A stretch of 64,000 bases of DNA from Peribacillus loiseleuriae (GTDB lineage: Bacteria; Bacillota; Bacilli; Bacillales; DSM-1321). Made by a program: the position numbers and the translations under genes. Location: contig NZ_LFZW01000001.1 in assembly GCF_001183985.1 (NCBI RefSeq), positions 1,767,812 through 1,831,811 on the forward strand, given 5' to 3'. Positions 27,741 to 35,498 of the stretch are shown here, in pieces; position 1 is the stretch's first letter, and each line of letters begins with the position of its first letter. Under the pieces are notes generated by a model. That model was not told where the DNA came from. It searched no databases and saw only the letters and a program-made list of their open reading frames with translations.

Positions 27741-29054
27741 TTGGAAGATATCATACTTTATGGCATTGAGGCAGAGCAATCTTTACTAGGAACCTTGCTG
27801 ATAGAACCTGATCTAATCAAAGATATTAAAACCAAGCCGGAACATTTATCTCCAGGGAAGAATCATAACCTTCTGGCAACCCTACTCGACATGGATAGTA
27901 AGGGGCAACCGGTTGATCTACTCTCCATCACGGAGCGAGTCGGCAGAAATAATATTGGTCGCATTGGTGGTAGAAGTTATCTGAGTGAATTAATGACTTC
28001 TGTTGCATCCACTGCAAACTTTGCTCATCATGAAAAAATCATTTATGACTACTATCAACGAAGAGAAGCAATCGCAATCGCTAATCGCATTAAAGAAAAA
28101 GCGATAGCAGAAGAACCTGCAGTTGCTATACATAACGGTCTTAACGAATTAATGGGACTGGATGATAGCTCAGGTGATGATGACGATGGTTCCATCATGA
28201 ATGATTTAGTTGAAGTCTACGATGATTTAGAAAATCCAACAGGTGAAATTACTGGCATACCTACTGGGTTTACCGAATTAGACAGAATGACAACCGGCTT
28301 ACAAAAACAAGACTTAATTATTATTGCTGCTCGTCCATCAGTAGGGAAAACAGCATTTGCACTTAATATCGCTGAAGGAGTTTCATCAAAGAACGAGTAT
28401 GCAACCGGAATTTTTTCGCTAGAAATGAGGCGGAAATTACTTTTGAAAAGGATGCTTTCAAGTAGTGGAAATATCAATACCCAAAACATAAGAACAGCCC
28501 GACTAGCCGAAAAAGATTGGGGGAAGCTGACAAACGCTATGGGTAGTGTGAGCAACCTGAACCTTCGTATCTTCGATAAACCAGGTGTCACAATCAATGA
28601 GATTTGGTCTAAAGTCAGAAAAATGAAGCGTGATTATCAAGGTAAAGACATTCTGATCATCATTGATTATCTGCAACTAATAACCGGATCACCTAAGCAC
28701 AAAGGAAATCGCACACAAGAAATAAGTGAAATTAGTAGGATGCTTAAACACATGGCTCGTGAATTAGACGTTTGCGTAATTGCACTTAGTCAGCTTTCAA
28801 GGGCAGTGGAAATGAGACAAGATAAACGTCCGATGATGTCTGATATTCGTGAATCTGGTCAAATCGAACAAGATGCAGATGTAATCGGTTTTCTATACCG
28901 TGATGATTATTATGACAAAGAATCAGAAAACAAAAATATCATCGAAATCATTATAGGCAAGCAACGAAACGGCCCTACTGGAACGGTGAATTTAGCTTTC
29001 GTCAAAGAATATGGTAAATTCGTCAATCTCGAACGAAGGTTTGAAGAGGCATGA
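27741..29054 (+). CDS. Replicative DNA helicase (DnaB family)
   Basis: 437 aa. The N-terminal DnaB domain (EAEQSLLGTLL) and RecA-like C-terminal domain are both present: Walker A ARPSVGKTAFALN, Walker B DILIIIDYLQLI, and RESGQIEQDADVI at the DNA-binding/Q motif. Start TTG after AGGGAGGG. Phage-encoded fork helicase loaded by the preceding protein. Confidence 0.94.
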   Translation: MEDIILYGIEAEQSLLGTLLIEPDLIKDIKTKPEHLSPGKNHNLLATLLDMDSKGQPVDLLSITERVGRNNIGRIGGRSYLSELMTSVASTANFAHHEKIIYDYYQRREAIAIANRIKEKAIAEEPAVAIHNGLNELMGLDDSSGDDDDGSIMNDLVEVYDDLENPTGEITGIPTGFTELDRMTTGLQKQDLIIIAARPSVGKTAFALNIAEGVSSKNEYATGIFSLEMRRKLLLKRMLSSSGNINTQNIRTARLAEKDWGKLTNAMGSVSNLNLRIFDKPGVTINEIWSKVRKMKRDYQGKDILIIIDYLQLITGSPKHKGNRTQEISEISRMLKHMARELDVCVIALSQLSRAVEMRQDKRPMMSDIRESGQIEQDADVIGFLYRDDYYDKESENKNIIEIIIGKQRNGPTGTVNLAFVKEYGKFVNLERRFEEA

Positions 29055-29275
29055 AGATAAAAGAGCTCTACTCAGACGCAGTGAAATACAATTATCATTC
29101 ACTTATTCTCATGATTGAATTTCTAATCTACGAAAAGAAAACCGTGAATATCGATGATGACGTATCAGCGCTTGATCTTTATTTCAAGCCTAACAATCAC
29201 GCTAGGATGAATCATTTGATTTGTGAATATGACAGGCAAATAAATGATTCTGTAGAGGTACATGCATATGGATAA
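29051..29275 (+). CDS. Hypothetical phage protein
   Basis: 74 aa (MKIKELYSDAVKYNYHSLIL). Overlaps the helicase end by four bases (ATGA), typical of coupling. Resembles small proteins that follow DnaB in other Bacillus phages. Function unknown. Confidence 0.65.
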   Translation: MKIKELYSDAVKYNYHSLILMIEFLIYEKKTVNIDDDVSALDLYFKPNNHARMNHLICEYDRQINDSVEVHAYG

Positions 29276-29480
29276 ATTTCAGGAAATCAAAGAATATTGG
29301 AGCTCGTTTTTTTCTCCATACTGGCCCATACTAACGACCCAAAATGAACTGAAAGATATTGAGTGGCTTATTCAAGAAGTTGAACGCCTCCGCGCTATTG
29401 AACAAGCTTATGAAGAGCTGAAAATGACGGATACGTTAAAAAGGAACGCTAAAAGACTGCCTGGAGAAACATCTTTGTAA
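29268..29480 (+). CDS. Hypothetical phage protein
   Basis: 70 aa, helical (MDKFQEIKEYWSSFFSPYW, IEWLIQEVERLRAIEQAYEE). Overlaps the previous gene by eight bases; ATG 29262 is an alternative start. No family recognised. Confidence 0.6.
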   Translation: MDKFQEIKEYWSSFFSPYWPILTTQNELKDIEWLIQEVERLRAIEQAYEELKMTDTLKRNAKRLPGETSL

Positions 29481-29517
29481 AAGATGGATTATTAGAATAC
29501 TGAAGGGAGTTTCGATT

Positions 29518-29968
29518 ATGGAATACCTAACAGAAGGAGATTTCGCAGTAGCTAAAGCAAATGGGGTTCCCTATGGAGCTGCTTACAATCGGTATTACAG
29601 TTTGGACTGGTCGAAAGAAAAAGGCAATAACTGCCCCTATGGAAGATAAACATGCATGGAGTAAATGGCGTAAAAAAGCCTTAAAGAATGGAATTAGTTA
29701 TTTTACTTACAGGTCTCGTATAAAGGCTGGTTTTTCACCTAAAGAAGCCGCAACGACTCCTTTAGGTGAAATCGGAAACAGACAGCATCACCCTTTTACG
29801 AAAGAAGAACTAGCCGAAGCAAAAGGAAGAGGAATTGCTTCAGGTACAGTTATAGCTAGGTGGCGTAATGGATGGGGTAAAGAAAAGCGCTTACTTTCCC
29901 CACACAAATTAAATTTAGAAGAAAATCATAAAGGGGTTGGAAATGATGAATCTAGCAAAATTGTTTGA
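29518..29968 (+). pseudogene. Frameshifted triple-repeat phage protein
   Basis: ATG 29518 has a good SD (GAAGGGAG). Its frame reads MEYLTEGDFAVAKANGVPYG and on to WSKEKG, then stops at 29650. Shifting by one base in the A-run around 29610-29620 continues into the long downstream frame. Joined, it holds three related units: YNRYYSLDWSKEKAITAP, YRSRIKAGFSPKEAATTP and IARWRNGWGKEKRLLSP, each preceded by a helix with NGI or RGI. The register fits only with the shift, so the gene is broken or shifted at the A5 run. Probably DNA-binding; unproven. Confidence 0.7.
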
Positions 29969-30485
29969 AATACAAATGGTATTAGATGCTCATATTGAAA
30001 GTAAGCATCCGAGACAAGAAGGCGAGGATAGAATTTCTAAAAAGATTCTAGCGTTACTAGTGGAAGTAGGGGAATGTGCTAATGAAGCTAGGTTCTTCAA
30101 ATTCTGGAGCAATGATCAAAAGCCAAAGACTAAAGCTTTAAGGATGCCAACAATGATGGAGGAGGATAAAGAATACTATAATCCGACTCTTGAAGAATTT
30201 GTGGACGGATTACACTTTGTCTTAGGGTTAGGGATTGAAATTGAATTCGTATCATACAGCACATTAGGTTATTCTCCTGAAGCTGATGATTTAACAGATA
30301 TGTTTACTCTTGTTTATGAAATGATATCTCGCTTTAAAAGATATCAATCTGTGTTCCATTACGGTATTTTGTTTGATTGCTATATGACGTTAGGGAAAAT
30401 GCTTGGATTCACCTGGGAGCAAATCGAAGTTGCTTATTACGAAAAGAATCAAATCAATCATTTACGTCAGGCCAACGGATATTGA
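29943..30485 (+). CDS. Dimeric dUTPase (dUTPase_2 / MazG-like)
   Basis: 180 aa all-helical dUTP diphosphatase, which keeps uracil out of phage DNA. Metal-site motifs ILALLVEVGECANEARFFKF and LEEFVDGLHFVLGLG follow the family pattern (ExxE...ExxD). ATG 29943 with SD AAGGGG; overlaps the end of the previous frame. Last gene before a terminator. Confidence 0.88.
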   Translation: MMNLAKLFEIQMVLDAHIESKHPRQEGEDRISKKILALLVEVGECANEARFFKFWSNDQKPKTKALRMPTMMEEDKEYYNPTLEEFVDGLHFVLGLGIEIEFVSYSTLGYSPEADDLTDMFTLVYEMISRFKRYQSVFHYGILFDCYMTLGKMLGFTWEQIEVAYYEKNQINHLRQANGY

Positions 30486-30521
30486 ACAGTGGACACAAAC
30501 TGTGAATTATTTATCAAGCAC

Positions 30522-30557
30522 ACTACAAAAAAAGCCTCTATTTTTTAAAAAATAGAG
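30522..30557 (-). terminator. Terminator of the minus-strand acetyltransferase
   Basis: CTCTATTTTTT / AAAAAATAGAG self-complementary stem. On the minus strand it is followed by GCTTTTTTTG. It may act in both directions. Confidence 0.7.
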
Positions 30558-30568
30558 ACTGAAAATGG

Positions 30569-31102
30569 TTAATCTGTTTTAAGTTTTGAGTAAATATTAA
30601 GATCAATAAATCTATCTTTAGATTTCTGGCTTTTTCTAAGTGTACCTTCAAATGTAAAGCCTAGTTTTTGTAGTACTCTAATTGAATTAAGGTTTTCAGG
30701 TTCAACTTTAGCCTCAATTCTAATGAAATTTAAATGTTCAAATGCGTATTCTAACAGACAAGAAACGGCTTCAGTTCCGTAACCTAGACCCCAAAAAGTG
30801 CTATCAAGGTCATAGCCGATTTCTGCCTTAATGTTTTCATAATCAAGTGTATTAAATCCGCATGAGCCAATGATTTGATTCGTTTTTGCTTCAATGATCG
30901 TATAGCGCATAGCCTTGTTTTGAGCAGAAAGTTCATTTAGAAAATCAATCATTTCTTTCGCTTGATTTTCATCTGAAAAGTTCTCGATGTTCATAAATTT
31001 TGTAACGTCTGGGTTTGACCAAATATTAAATAAACAGGGGGAATCGGCTTCCGTCATTTTTCTTAAATACAATCTTTCTGTACGTAATAAATCGGTTATC
31101 AA
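30569..31102 (-). CDS. GNAT-family N-acetyltransferase (RimJ/RimL type)
   Basis: 177 aa. Acetyl-CoA binding signature in STFWGLGYGTEAVSCLLEYA, then NLNSIRVLQKLGFTFEGTLR, typical of ribosomal-protein-type or small-molecule acetyltransferases. Start TTG 31102 has SD GGAGG. It lies against the direction of the early operon with its own terminator, so it is probably a moron expressed in the lysogen. Confidence 0.85.
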   Translation of the reverse strand: MITDLLRTERLYLRKMTEADSPCLFNIWSNPDVTKFMNIENFSDENQAKEMIDFLNELSAQNKAMRYTIIEAKTNQIIGSCGFNTLDYENIKAEIGYDLDSTFWGLGYGTEAVSCLLEYAFEHLNFIRIEAKVEPENLNSIRVLQKLGFTFEGTLRKSQKSKDRFIDLNIYSKLKTD

Positions 31103-31273
31103 TATCTTAACCTCCAATTTTAAATTTTATTAGTGGATTTAAGTATTGATATCTGCGCATAATTCAGTCCCTTCGAATACTGTGATTTTTCAATTGTAAC
31201 TTAGTTCAAAGATTTTTTAAATGATTAATTTAGTCAACAGTACGAATATACGGAGAGAGAAGGAGTAATATAA

Positions 31274-31408
31274 ATGGCTAAACATATTGAATGTCGTTTT
31301 TGCGATATGGGTTTTCCAGCTAATTTTGAAGATGATACAGTTTGTGGAGGATGCGGTGCAGAGTGGGAGGCAGCGAAAATTCTTGTTGAAGATGAAGGAG
31401 ATATATGA
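31274..31408 (+). CDS. Small zinc-ribbon protein
   Basis: 44 aa with two CxxC knuckles (ECRFCDMGFPANF and VCGGCGAEW) and an acidic C-terminus. SD AGAAGGAG. Ends in ATGA with an SD-like AAGGAGATAT just before. Function unknown. Confidence 0.65.
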   Translation: MAKHIECRFCDMGFPANFEDDTVCGGCGAEWEAAKILVEDEGDI

Positions 31409-31550
31409 ACAGCACAAAGAAGGCGAAAATTTTAAAAATGTTTCAAATATTTCGGGAAAACCTCTAACAATTAAACATCCTGCGGATTTGGTTGGGAGCA
31501 ATAAAATAATGCAAGAATTGGTTAGAAAAAAATCTAAATATTTTAAATGA
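31392..31550 (+). CDS. Small hypothetical protein overlapping the zinc-ribbon gene
   Basis: 52 aa from ATG 31392 (MKEIYEQHKEGENFKNVSNI ... MQELVRKKSKYFK). Basic and plausible as a phage peptide. It overlaps the zinc-ribbon gene by 17 bases and lacks a clear SD, so it may not be translated from this start. Confidence 0.35.
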   Translation: MKEIYEQHKEGENFKNVSNISGKPLTIKHPADLVGSNKIMQELVRKKSKYFK

Positions 31551-31585
31551 TTTTAACACAGTTCGAATAGAAGGAGGTTTAATTG

Positions 31586-31723
31586 ATGAGCCAAAACGAA
31601 CGTGAATTTTATATCGAATGGCTTGCAATGAAAGGGGATTATGATAAAACCTTTTATGCCAGGATGAAAGATTCAGAGCTTGAATTTTATTACAAGGAAA
31701 TGTTGGAAGAAAATTATGTGTAA
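31586..31723 (+). CDS. Small phage protein, BH0509-like
   Basis: 45 aa (MSQNEREFYIEWLAMKGDYD). Resembles the short BH0509-type proteins of Bacillus phages. SD GAAGGAGG. Function unknown. Confidence 0.55.
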   Translation: MSQNEREFYIEWLAMKGDYDKTFYARMKDSELEFYYKEMLEENYV

Positions 31724-31797
31724 TTCGCTGAACATTAAATAAAGACTGAGATTTCTCCCAGTCCACCCAACTACATTTTACCACGGGAGGGATCTCA

Positions 31798-31974
31798 ATG
31801 AAAGAAGCTGCCAGGCTTTTCGAAATTGATTTGAATAAAAACGCGACTTATATCGTTAAAGATGGAAAAATGCATGAAATCGAGAGCCCTGAAACTGGAT
31901 TTGGAAAGCAAATTATTAATTGGCAGGGCAATAAGCCTTGCAACGCTAAATTAGAAACAGACATTAGATTTTAA
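31798..31974 (+). CDS. XtrA-like phage protein
   Basis: 58 aa. The central pattern IESPETGFGKQIINWQGNKP fits XtrA of PBSX and YqaO of skin, small proteins near the late regulator gene. SD GGGAGGG. A hairpin (GACTGAGA/TCCCAGTC, 31744-31763) precedes it. Function unknown. Confidence 0.6.
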   Translation: MKEAARLFEIDLNKNATYIVKDGKMHEIESPETGFGKQIINWQGNKPCNAKLETDIRF

Positions 31975-31995
31975 TACGCTTATCGGAAAAACCGA

Positions 31996-32037
31996 GGGCA
32001 CTGAGTAAGCTAACGCTTATTTGGTGTCCTTTTTATT
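31996..32037 (+). terminator. Terminator after the xtrA-like gene
   Basis: GGGCAC and GAGTAAGC pair with GCTTATTT and GTGTCC around TAAC, followed by TTTTTATTTTG. Confidence 0.75.
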
Positions 32038-32059
32038 TTGTTTATTAGGAGAGATGGGG

Positions 32060-32245
32060 ATGGATCCAGTAGCAAAAGAAAAGCTGAAGCAATGGAAAAA
32101 AGATCATCAATTAATGAAAGTAGCAGCTAAAAAGCCAAAGGAAAAGAAAACAGAACAGCTGAGCAAACGTGAATGGGAAGACATCATGGGGAAGAATCGA
32201 CCTACGTACAAGCGTCAAACTGGATCTTTTAGACAAAGAGGATAA
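32060..32245 (+). CDS. Hypothetical basic phage protein
   Basis: 61 aa, strongly basic (KLKQWKKDHQLMKVAAKKPK). SD TTAGGAGAG. Small Lys-rich proteins occur at this spot before the ArpU gene in related phages. Function unknown. Confidence 0.6.
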   Translation: MDPVAKEKLKQWKKDHQLMKVAAKKPKEKKTEQLSKREWEDIMGKNRPTYKRQTGSFRQRG

Positions 32246-32269
32246 AACAATATAAGGGGTGGCAGAGTA

Positions 32270-32701
32270 ATGATCAAATTACCGAAGATTGATGATAAAG
32301 CAACCAAAAAAGCAGTCGAAAAGGCACTTTACCGATATAGGGATTATCTTGTCACATTACCCATGTTTTTAATGCCTAAAGTGACACCATCATATTCACT
32401 AGTACCACCATCAAACACAAATGCTTTCCATAGTAGCACAGAAGATGCTGCCATTGAACGCATTCAATATATAGAAGAAAGAGATTCATATTTAGAAAAC
32501 ATTCATGGAGCCGTAAATACATTGAAGGATATTGAGCGCGAAATCATTATCAAGAAATACCTCCAGCATGATGCAAGTTACGATCCACTCATTTGGGCAG
32601 AATTAGGTGTCGGACGTTCTAAATTTTATGTGATTAAGAGTGAAGCGATGTTACGTTTAGCTTTTGCTTTGAAAATAGAAGTCTATAAAAATAAGGGGTG
32701 A
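32270..32701 (+). CDS. ArpU-family late transcription regulator
   Basis: 143 aa. The C-terminal sigma-like HTH (LKDIEREIIIKKYL, WAELGVGRSKFYVIKSEAML) is typical of ArpU/Xpf-type activators of Gram-positive phage late genes. SD AAGGGGTGG. It lies upstream of the candidate late promoter with periodic GGAC sites, its probable target. Confidence 0.85.
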   Translation: MIKLPKIDDKATKKAVEKALYRYRDYLVTLPMFLMPKVTPSYSLVPPSNTNAFHSSTEDAAIERIQYIEERDSYLENIHGAVNTLKDIEREIIIKKYLQHDASYDPLIWAELGVGRSKFYVIKSEAMLRLAFALKIEVYKNKG

Positions 32702-32707
32702 CGACTG

Positions 32708-33262
32708 ATGAATACCGTTCAGCCGATTCGAGATAAGGAAATTATTCAAGAAATTAAGGAGTTTTTAAAAACTAGAAATGAGCGTAATTATGTTTTATTT
32801 TTACTTGGTATAAATACAGGGTTGCGGATATCGGATATCTTAAAGCTTAGAGTTATAGATGTACAAGGGAGGAAAATTTATTTGAAAGAAAATAAAACCG
32901 GAAAAGAAAAGGAAGTAGAAATGCCACCTGATTTAAAGAAAGTTATTCGTAAATATATAGAGGGTAAAAATAAAAATGATTACCTTTTCCCAAGTCGGCA
33001 AAAAGATAAACGAGGGAAGCCAAAGTCAATATCACGAGGGATGGCTTACGTGATTTTACAAGAAATCGCTGATGAATTTGGTTTGGAACGAATCGGATGC
33101 CATTCGCTTAGAAAAACATACGGATACCATTTTTATAGCCAAACGAAAGATGTGGCTGCTTTGCAGGATATGCTTAATCACAGTGATCCAGATATAACGA
33201 AACGGTATATAGGAATTAACCAAGATAAGCTAGATAAATATCAAACAAACTTTAAAATATGA
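32708..33262 (+). CDS. Tyrosine recombinase, catalytic domain only
   Basis: 184 aa. Catalytic residues: Arg in NTGLRISDILKL, HxxR in CHSLRKTYGYH, His in MLNHSD and Tyr in KRYIGI. No arm-binding domain. Separate from the integrase at the left end. Such short recombinases often follow the ArpU gene in Bacillus phages; role unknown (resolution or excision are possible). Confidence 0.88.
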   Translation: MNTVQPIRDKEIIQEIKEFLKTRNERNYVLFLLGINTGLRISDILKLRVIDVQGRKIYLKENKTGKEKEVEMPPDLKKVIRKYIEGKNKNDYLFPSRQKDKRGKPKSISRGMAYVILQEIADEFGLERIGCHSLRKTYGYHFYSQTKDVAALQDMLNHSDPDITKRYIGINQDKLDKYQTNFKI

Positions 33263-33489
33263 CGGATTTATTCTTTTTTTACTATTTTGAGTTAGTCATA
33301 AAAATCAAGTTGTTCAACTGGTTTTTAAAAAGGGTCTGAGGGTGCATTACAGCAACATTTTGATTGGGATGACGAGTTATACTCTTTATGTCTTGAAGAT
33401 AACTCAGAGGGCTAAAAAAAGGCAAATTTGAAGCGAAAAAGGACTAAAGAGAATATCGATTCATAAAACAAAACCACAAAAAGCGCCGT
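33263..33489. other. Non-coding region before the late promoter
   Basis: About 230 bases, AT-rich, without a frame having an SD. GATGACGAGTTATACTC (33370-33386) and GAAGATAACTCAGAGGGC (33396-33413) suggest weak pairing. No terminator recognised after the recombinase gene. Confidence 0.3.
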
Positions 33490-33553
33490 GGACTTTTCGC
33501 GGACAATTTTCGGACAATCCACGGACAACTTTTTTATTTTGGCATGTTATATT
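33490..33553 (+). promoter_or_regulatory. Candidate late promoter with 11-bp periodic GGAC sites
   Basis: GGAC occurs at 33490, 33501, 33512 and 33523, exactly 11 bp apart, so all on one DNA face. TATATT (33548-33553) follows 21 bp after the last unit. No normal -35 exists, and the array sits where the -35 would be. It follows the ArpU and recombinase genes and precedes the whole late region, so it fits an activator-dependent late promoter. Confidence 0.65.
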
Positions 33554-33639
33554 CATAGCATGGAAGTTTACTTCTAAATCTAATGTGGTTTTATTAGATG
33601 GTAATCATTTCTGTCACCCTTATATACGGAATTTGTAAG

Positions 33640-33664
33640 CCTCTAATTATTAGAGGGTCTTTTT
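33640..33664 (+). terminator. Short terminator in the late leader
   Basis: CCTCTAA-TTA-TTAGAGG perfect 7-bp stem then GTCTTTTT, between the late promoter and the first cargo gene. It could insulate the cargo from the late promoter. Confidence 0.65.
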
Positions 33665-33674
33665 GTATAGGTGC

Positions 33675-33754
33675 ATTGTCGTGATTTGTCGAACGATAGT
33701 GATTGTCCAGGTATTTCCTTTCATCAATAATTATTGGTGGAGGGAGGTATAAAA
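33675..33754 (+). repeat. Cargo leader repeat, copy 1
   Basis: TTTGTCGAACGATAGTGATTGTCCA (33685-33709), then TTCCTTT, TAATT and GAGGGAGG up to the ATG at 33755. Copy 2 is at 38423-38503 before another cargo gene. Shared over about 80 bp with small gaps. Confidence 0.65.
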
Positions 33755-34669
33755 ATGAATGTAACAGATTTAGTAAACATACTTAACGGATTAGATGATC
33801 AAGATTTAGATATGAGGTTGTATTTCACAAGAAAAAAACCTAACGGTAAATATCAATCTTATTCACCAACAATAGATCCAGATCTACAAAAAGAAATAAA
33901 GGATATTGTAAAATTGGCTGTAGAAAAAGTACAAAATGTCGAACAGCGTCCATTTAGTCCAATTGGTACAATAGAAGGATGCATAGAAACCTACGCTCCA
34001 AACGAAGTGACAAGTTTTAATGATATACTTGAAAGCATGAGTGAAGACTTTGTAAGTCGTAAAGAAATTCCACCTGAAGAAATTAGTAAATTAACTTTTT
34101 ATTGTCTAAAAATATACACTGAAGAAGGAGATATCTTATTCTTTAGAAGGGTTACCAAGTTTAATCGGTTAAAAGGCGGTTTTTTTGGGAAATTTACTAA
34201 TGGAGATTTTATGAAATTAGATGGCACTTTGCTCGGGATAGACCCAAATGTAGACATTGTTATTCTTGGTGAAGAAATGTTGATTTTAAATCACATTTCA
34301 TTAGAAAGAATATTCTCTATCCAAGATCAATACCATGAAAAAGCAAGTCAAACACTTGACCTTGTGAGAAGAACAAACCGAATTACAAATTATGAACAAT
34401 TTCGGGAAGATTGTTTGTCAGATGGAAGAGTTACAAGAGCCTTAACTAAATTGCTCAATGAAGAAGATAGTATGCACCAAGTATTTGAAAATTTTGAAAA
34501 TGTTATTCAAGTTATTGATATATTTGGATTAAATATAGAAATAGCAGAAGAAAATACAAAATTAGTCTACGAAGACAAATCTCAGCTGTTAGATATTACA
34601 AGACTTATGAGGGATTCTTTTTATAGGTCATGGATTAATAACCGAGATGGATTTGATGAAGGAGTTTAA
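33755..34669 (+). CDS. kwaB: KwaB-like protein (DUF4868), Kiwa defence
   Basis: 304 aa. The central and C-terminal part follows the DUF4868 pattern: FFRRVTKFNRL, GDFMKLDGTLLGIDPNVDIV, ILNHISLERIFSIQDQYHEK, then a helical region. DUF4868 defines KwaB, the DNA-binding cytoplasmic partner in the Kiwa anti-phage system. The next gene encodes a four-TM protein of the right size for KwaA. ATG 33755 has SD GAGGGAGG. In described Kiwa loci kwaA comes first; here the order is reversed. Family call is from pattern recognition only. Confidence 0.68.
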   Translation: MNVTDLVNILNGLDDQDLDMRLYFTRKKPNGKYQSYSPTIDPDLQKEIKDIVKLAVEKVQNVEQRPFSPIGTIEGCIETYAPNEVTSFNDILESMSEDFVSRKEIPPEEISKLTFYCLKIYTEEGDILFFRRVTKFNRLKGGFFGKFTNGDFMKLDGTLLGIDPNVDIVILGEEMLILNHISLERIFSIQDQYHEKASQTLDLVRRTNRITNYEQFREDCLSDGRVTRALTKLLNEEDSMHQVFENFENVIQVIDIFGLNIEIAEENTKLVYEDKSQLLDITRLMRDSFYRSWINNRDGFDEGV

Positions 34670-34691
34670 GAAGAAAGAAGGGTGATTTTCG

Positions 34692-35270
34692 ATGATTTCA
34701 GTCCTATTTAGAATAGGTTTATATGTATCATCGTTTTTTCCTCTATACGTCTTACTCATCATTGATAATTATGAATATTACAGTACTTGGAGGGAATTTA
34801 AAAATATATTGTTGTATGAAAATTTTCTTCCTTCTACATTTAGTTATGTACTTTTGATTTTAATTATTCTTTCATTTATTTCACTTTATATTATTATGAA
34901 AATAAGGTTAAATGAAAAGCATAAATTTATTGGAGTATGTAAAACCGAAGATAATTTATTGAGTTATGTTGTTACATACTTAGTTCCGATATTGTCTATA
35001 GATATAACAAAAGCTAATAGTCTATTAGTGAACCTAGGTTTGTTCTCGTTATTAGGATTTATATATGTGAAAAATAGTTTAGTTTATTTAAATCCACTTT
35101 TTTTGTTTTTTAGATATAATGTTTTTCTGACAGAAAATAATGAGGTCTTAATATCAGATTTAGATATATATGAACTGAAAAATTTAGAAGGAGAAAGAAT
35201 AAGGACAAGGGTACTTAGTTATAAAATATATTTAGTGAGAAAGAAAGATTCTTTACCAACAAACCATTAA
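34692..35270 (+). CDS. kwaA: KwaA-like four-TM membrane protein, Kiwa defence
   Basis: 192 aa. Four hydrophobic segments at about residues 5-24, 51-69, 88-104 and 110-128, a further amphipathic stretch (YLNPLFLFFRYNVF), and a cytosolic tail. Size and topology fit KwaA, the membrane sensor of Kiwa. It lies 22 bp after the KwaB-like gene and ends in a terminator that overlaps its stop, so the two form one unit. SD AGAAGGGTGA belongs to the repeated leader motif of the island. Confidence 0.62.
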   Translation: MISVLFRIGLYVSSFFPLYVLLIIDNYEYYSTWREFKNILLYENFLPSTFSYVLLILIILSFISLYIIMKIRLNEKHKFIGVCKTEDNLLSYVVTYLVPILSIDITKANSLLVNLGLFSLLGFIYVKNSLVYLNPLFLFFRYNVFLTENNEVLISDLDIYELKNLEGERIRTRVLSYKIYLVRKKDSLPTNH

Positions 35271-35294
35271 GCATCCTTTCGAGGGTGCTTTTTA
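35270..35294 (+). terminator. Cargo terminator, copy 1
   Basis: AGCATCC / GGGTGCT stem, TTTCGA loop, then TTTTTAT. It overlaps the stop codon of the kwaA-like gene. First of a family of near-identical terminators in this island. Confidence 0.85.
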
Positions 35295-35498
35295 TATTGG
35301 GGGAAGTAAAGGAATCATAACGTTTTTATTATCATTAATTCTAATGAGAATTATGTAATAAGTAGTAGATTTATGTTATATATTGGTATATGATATTCTT
35401 CGATAAGAAGATTGGTAATTGTCTACTTTTTAAGTTGTTATTACGCTGCAAATTAGGTTCCATTATTATTTACCTAGTTGCAAAATGGAGAGGGATAT
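35295..35498. promoter_or_regulatory. Upstream region of the ATPase-PIN pair
   Basis: About 200 bp of AT-rich DNA. Holds an inverted repeat AATTCT-AATG-AGAATT (35337-35352) and several TATA-like boxes (TATATT, TATGAT). Enough to carry its own promoter, as expected for a self-contained cargo unit. No specific promoter can be chosen. Confidence 0.4.

Noticed and set aside
32708..33262. Right-end integrase marking a second, nested mobile element
   Set aside because: No terminal repeats around it; short recombinases after the ArpU gene are normal in this phage group.
35331..35352. Possible Fur box upstream of the ATPase gene
   Set aside because: AATTCTAATGAGAATT is symmetrical but does not reach the 7-1-7 TGATAATnATTATCA pattern; kept only as an inverted repeat.
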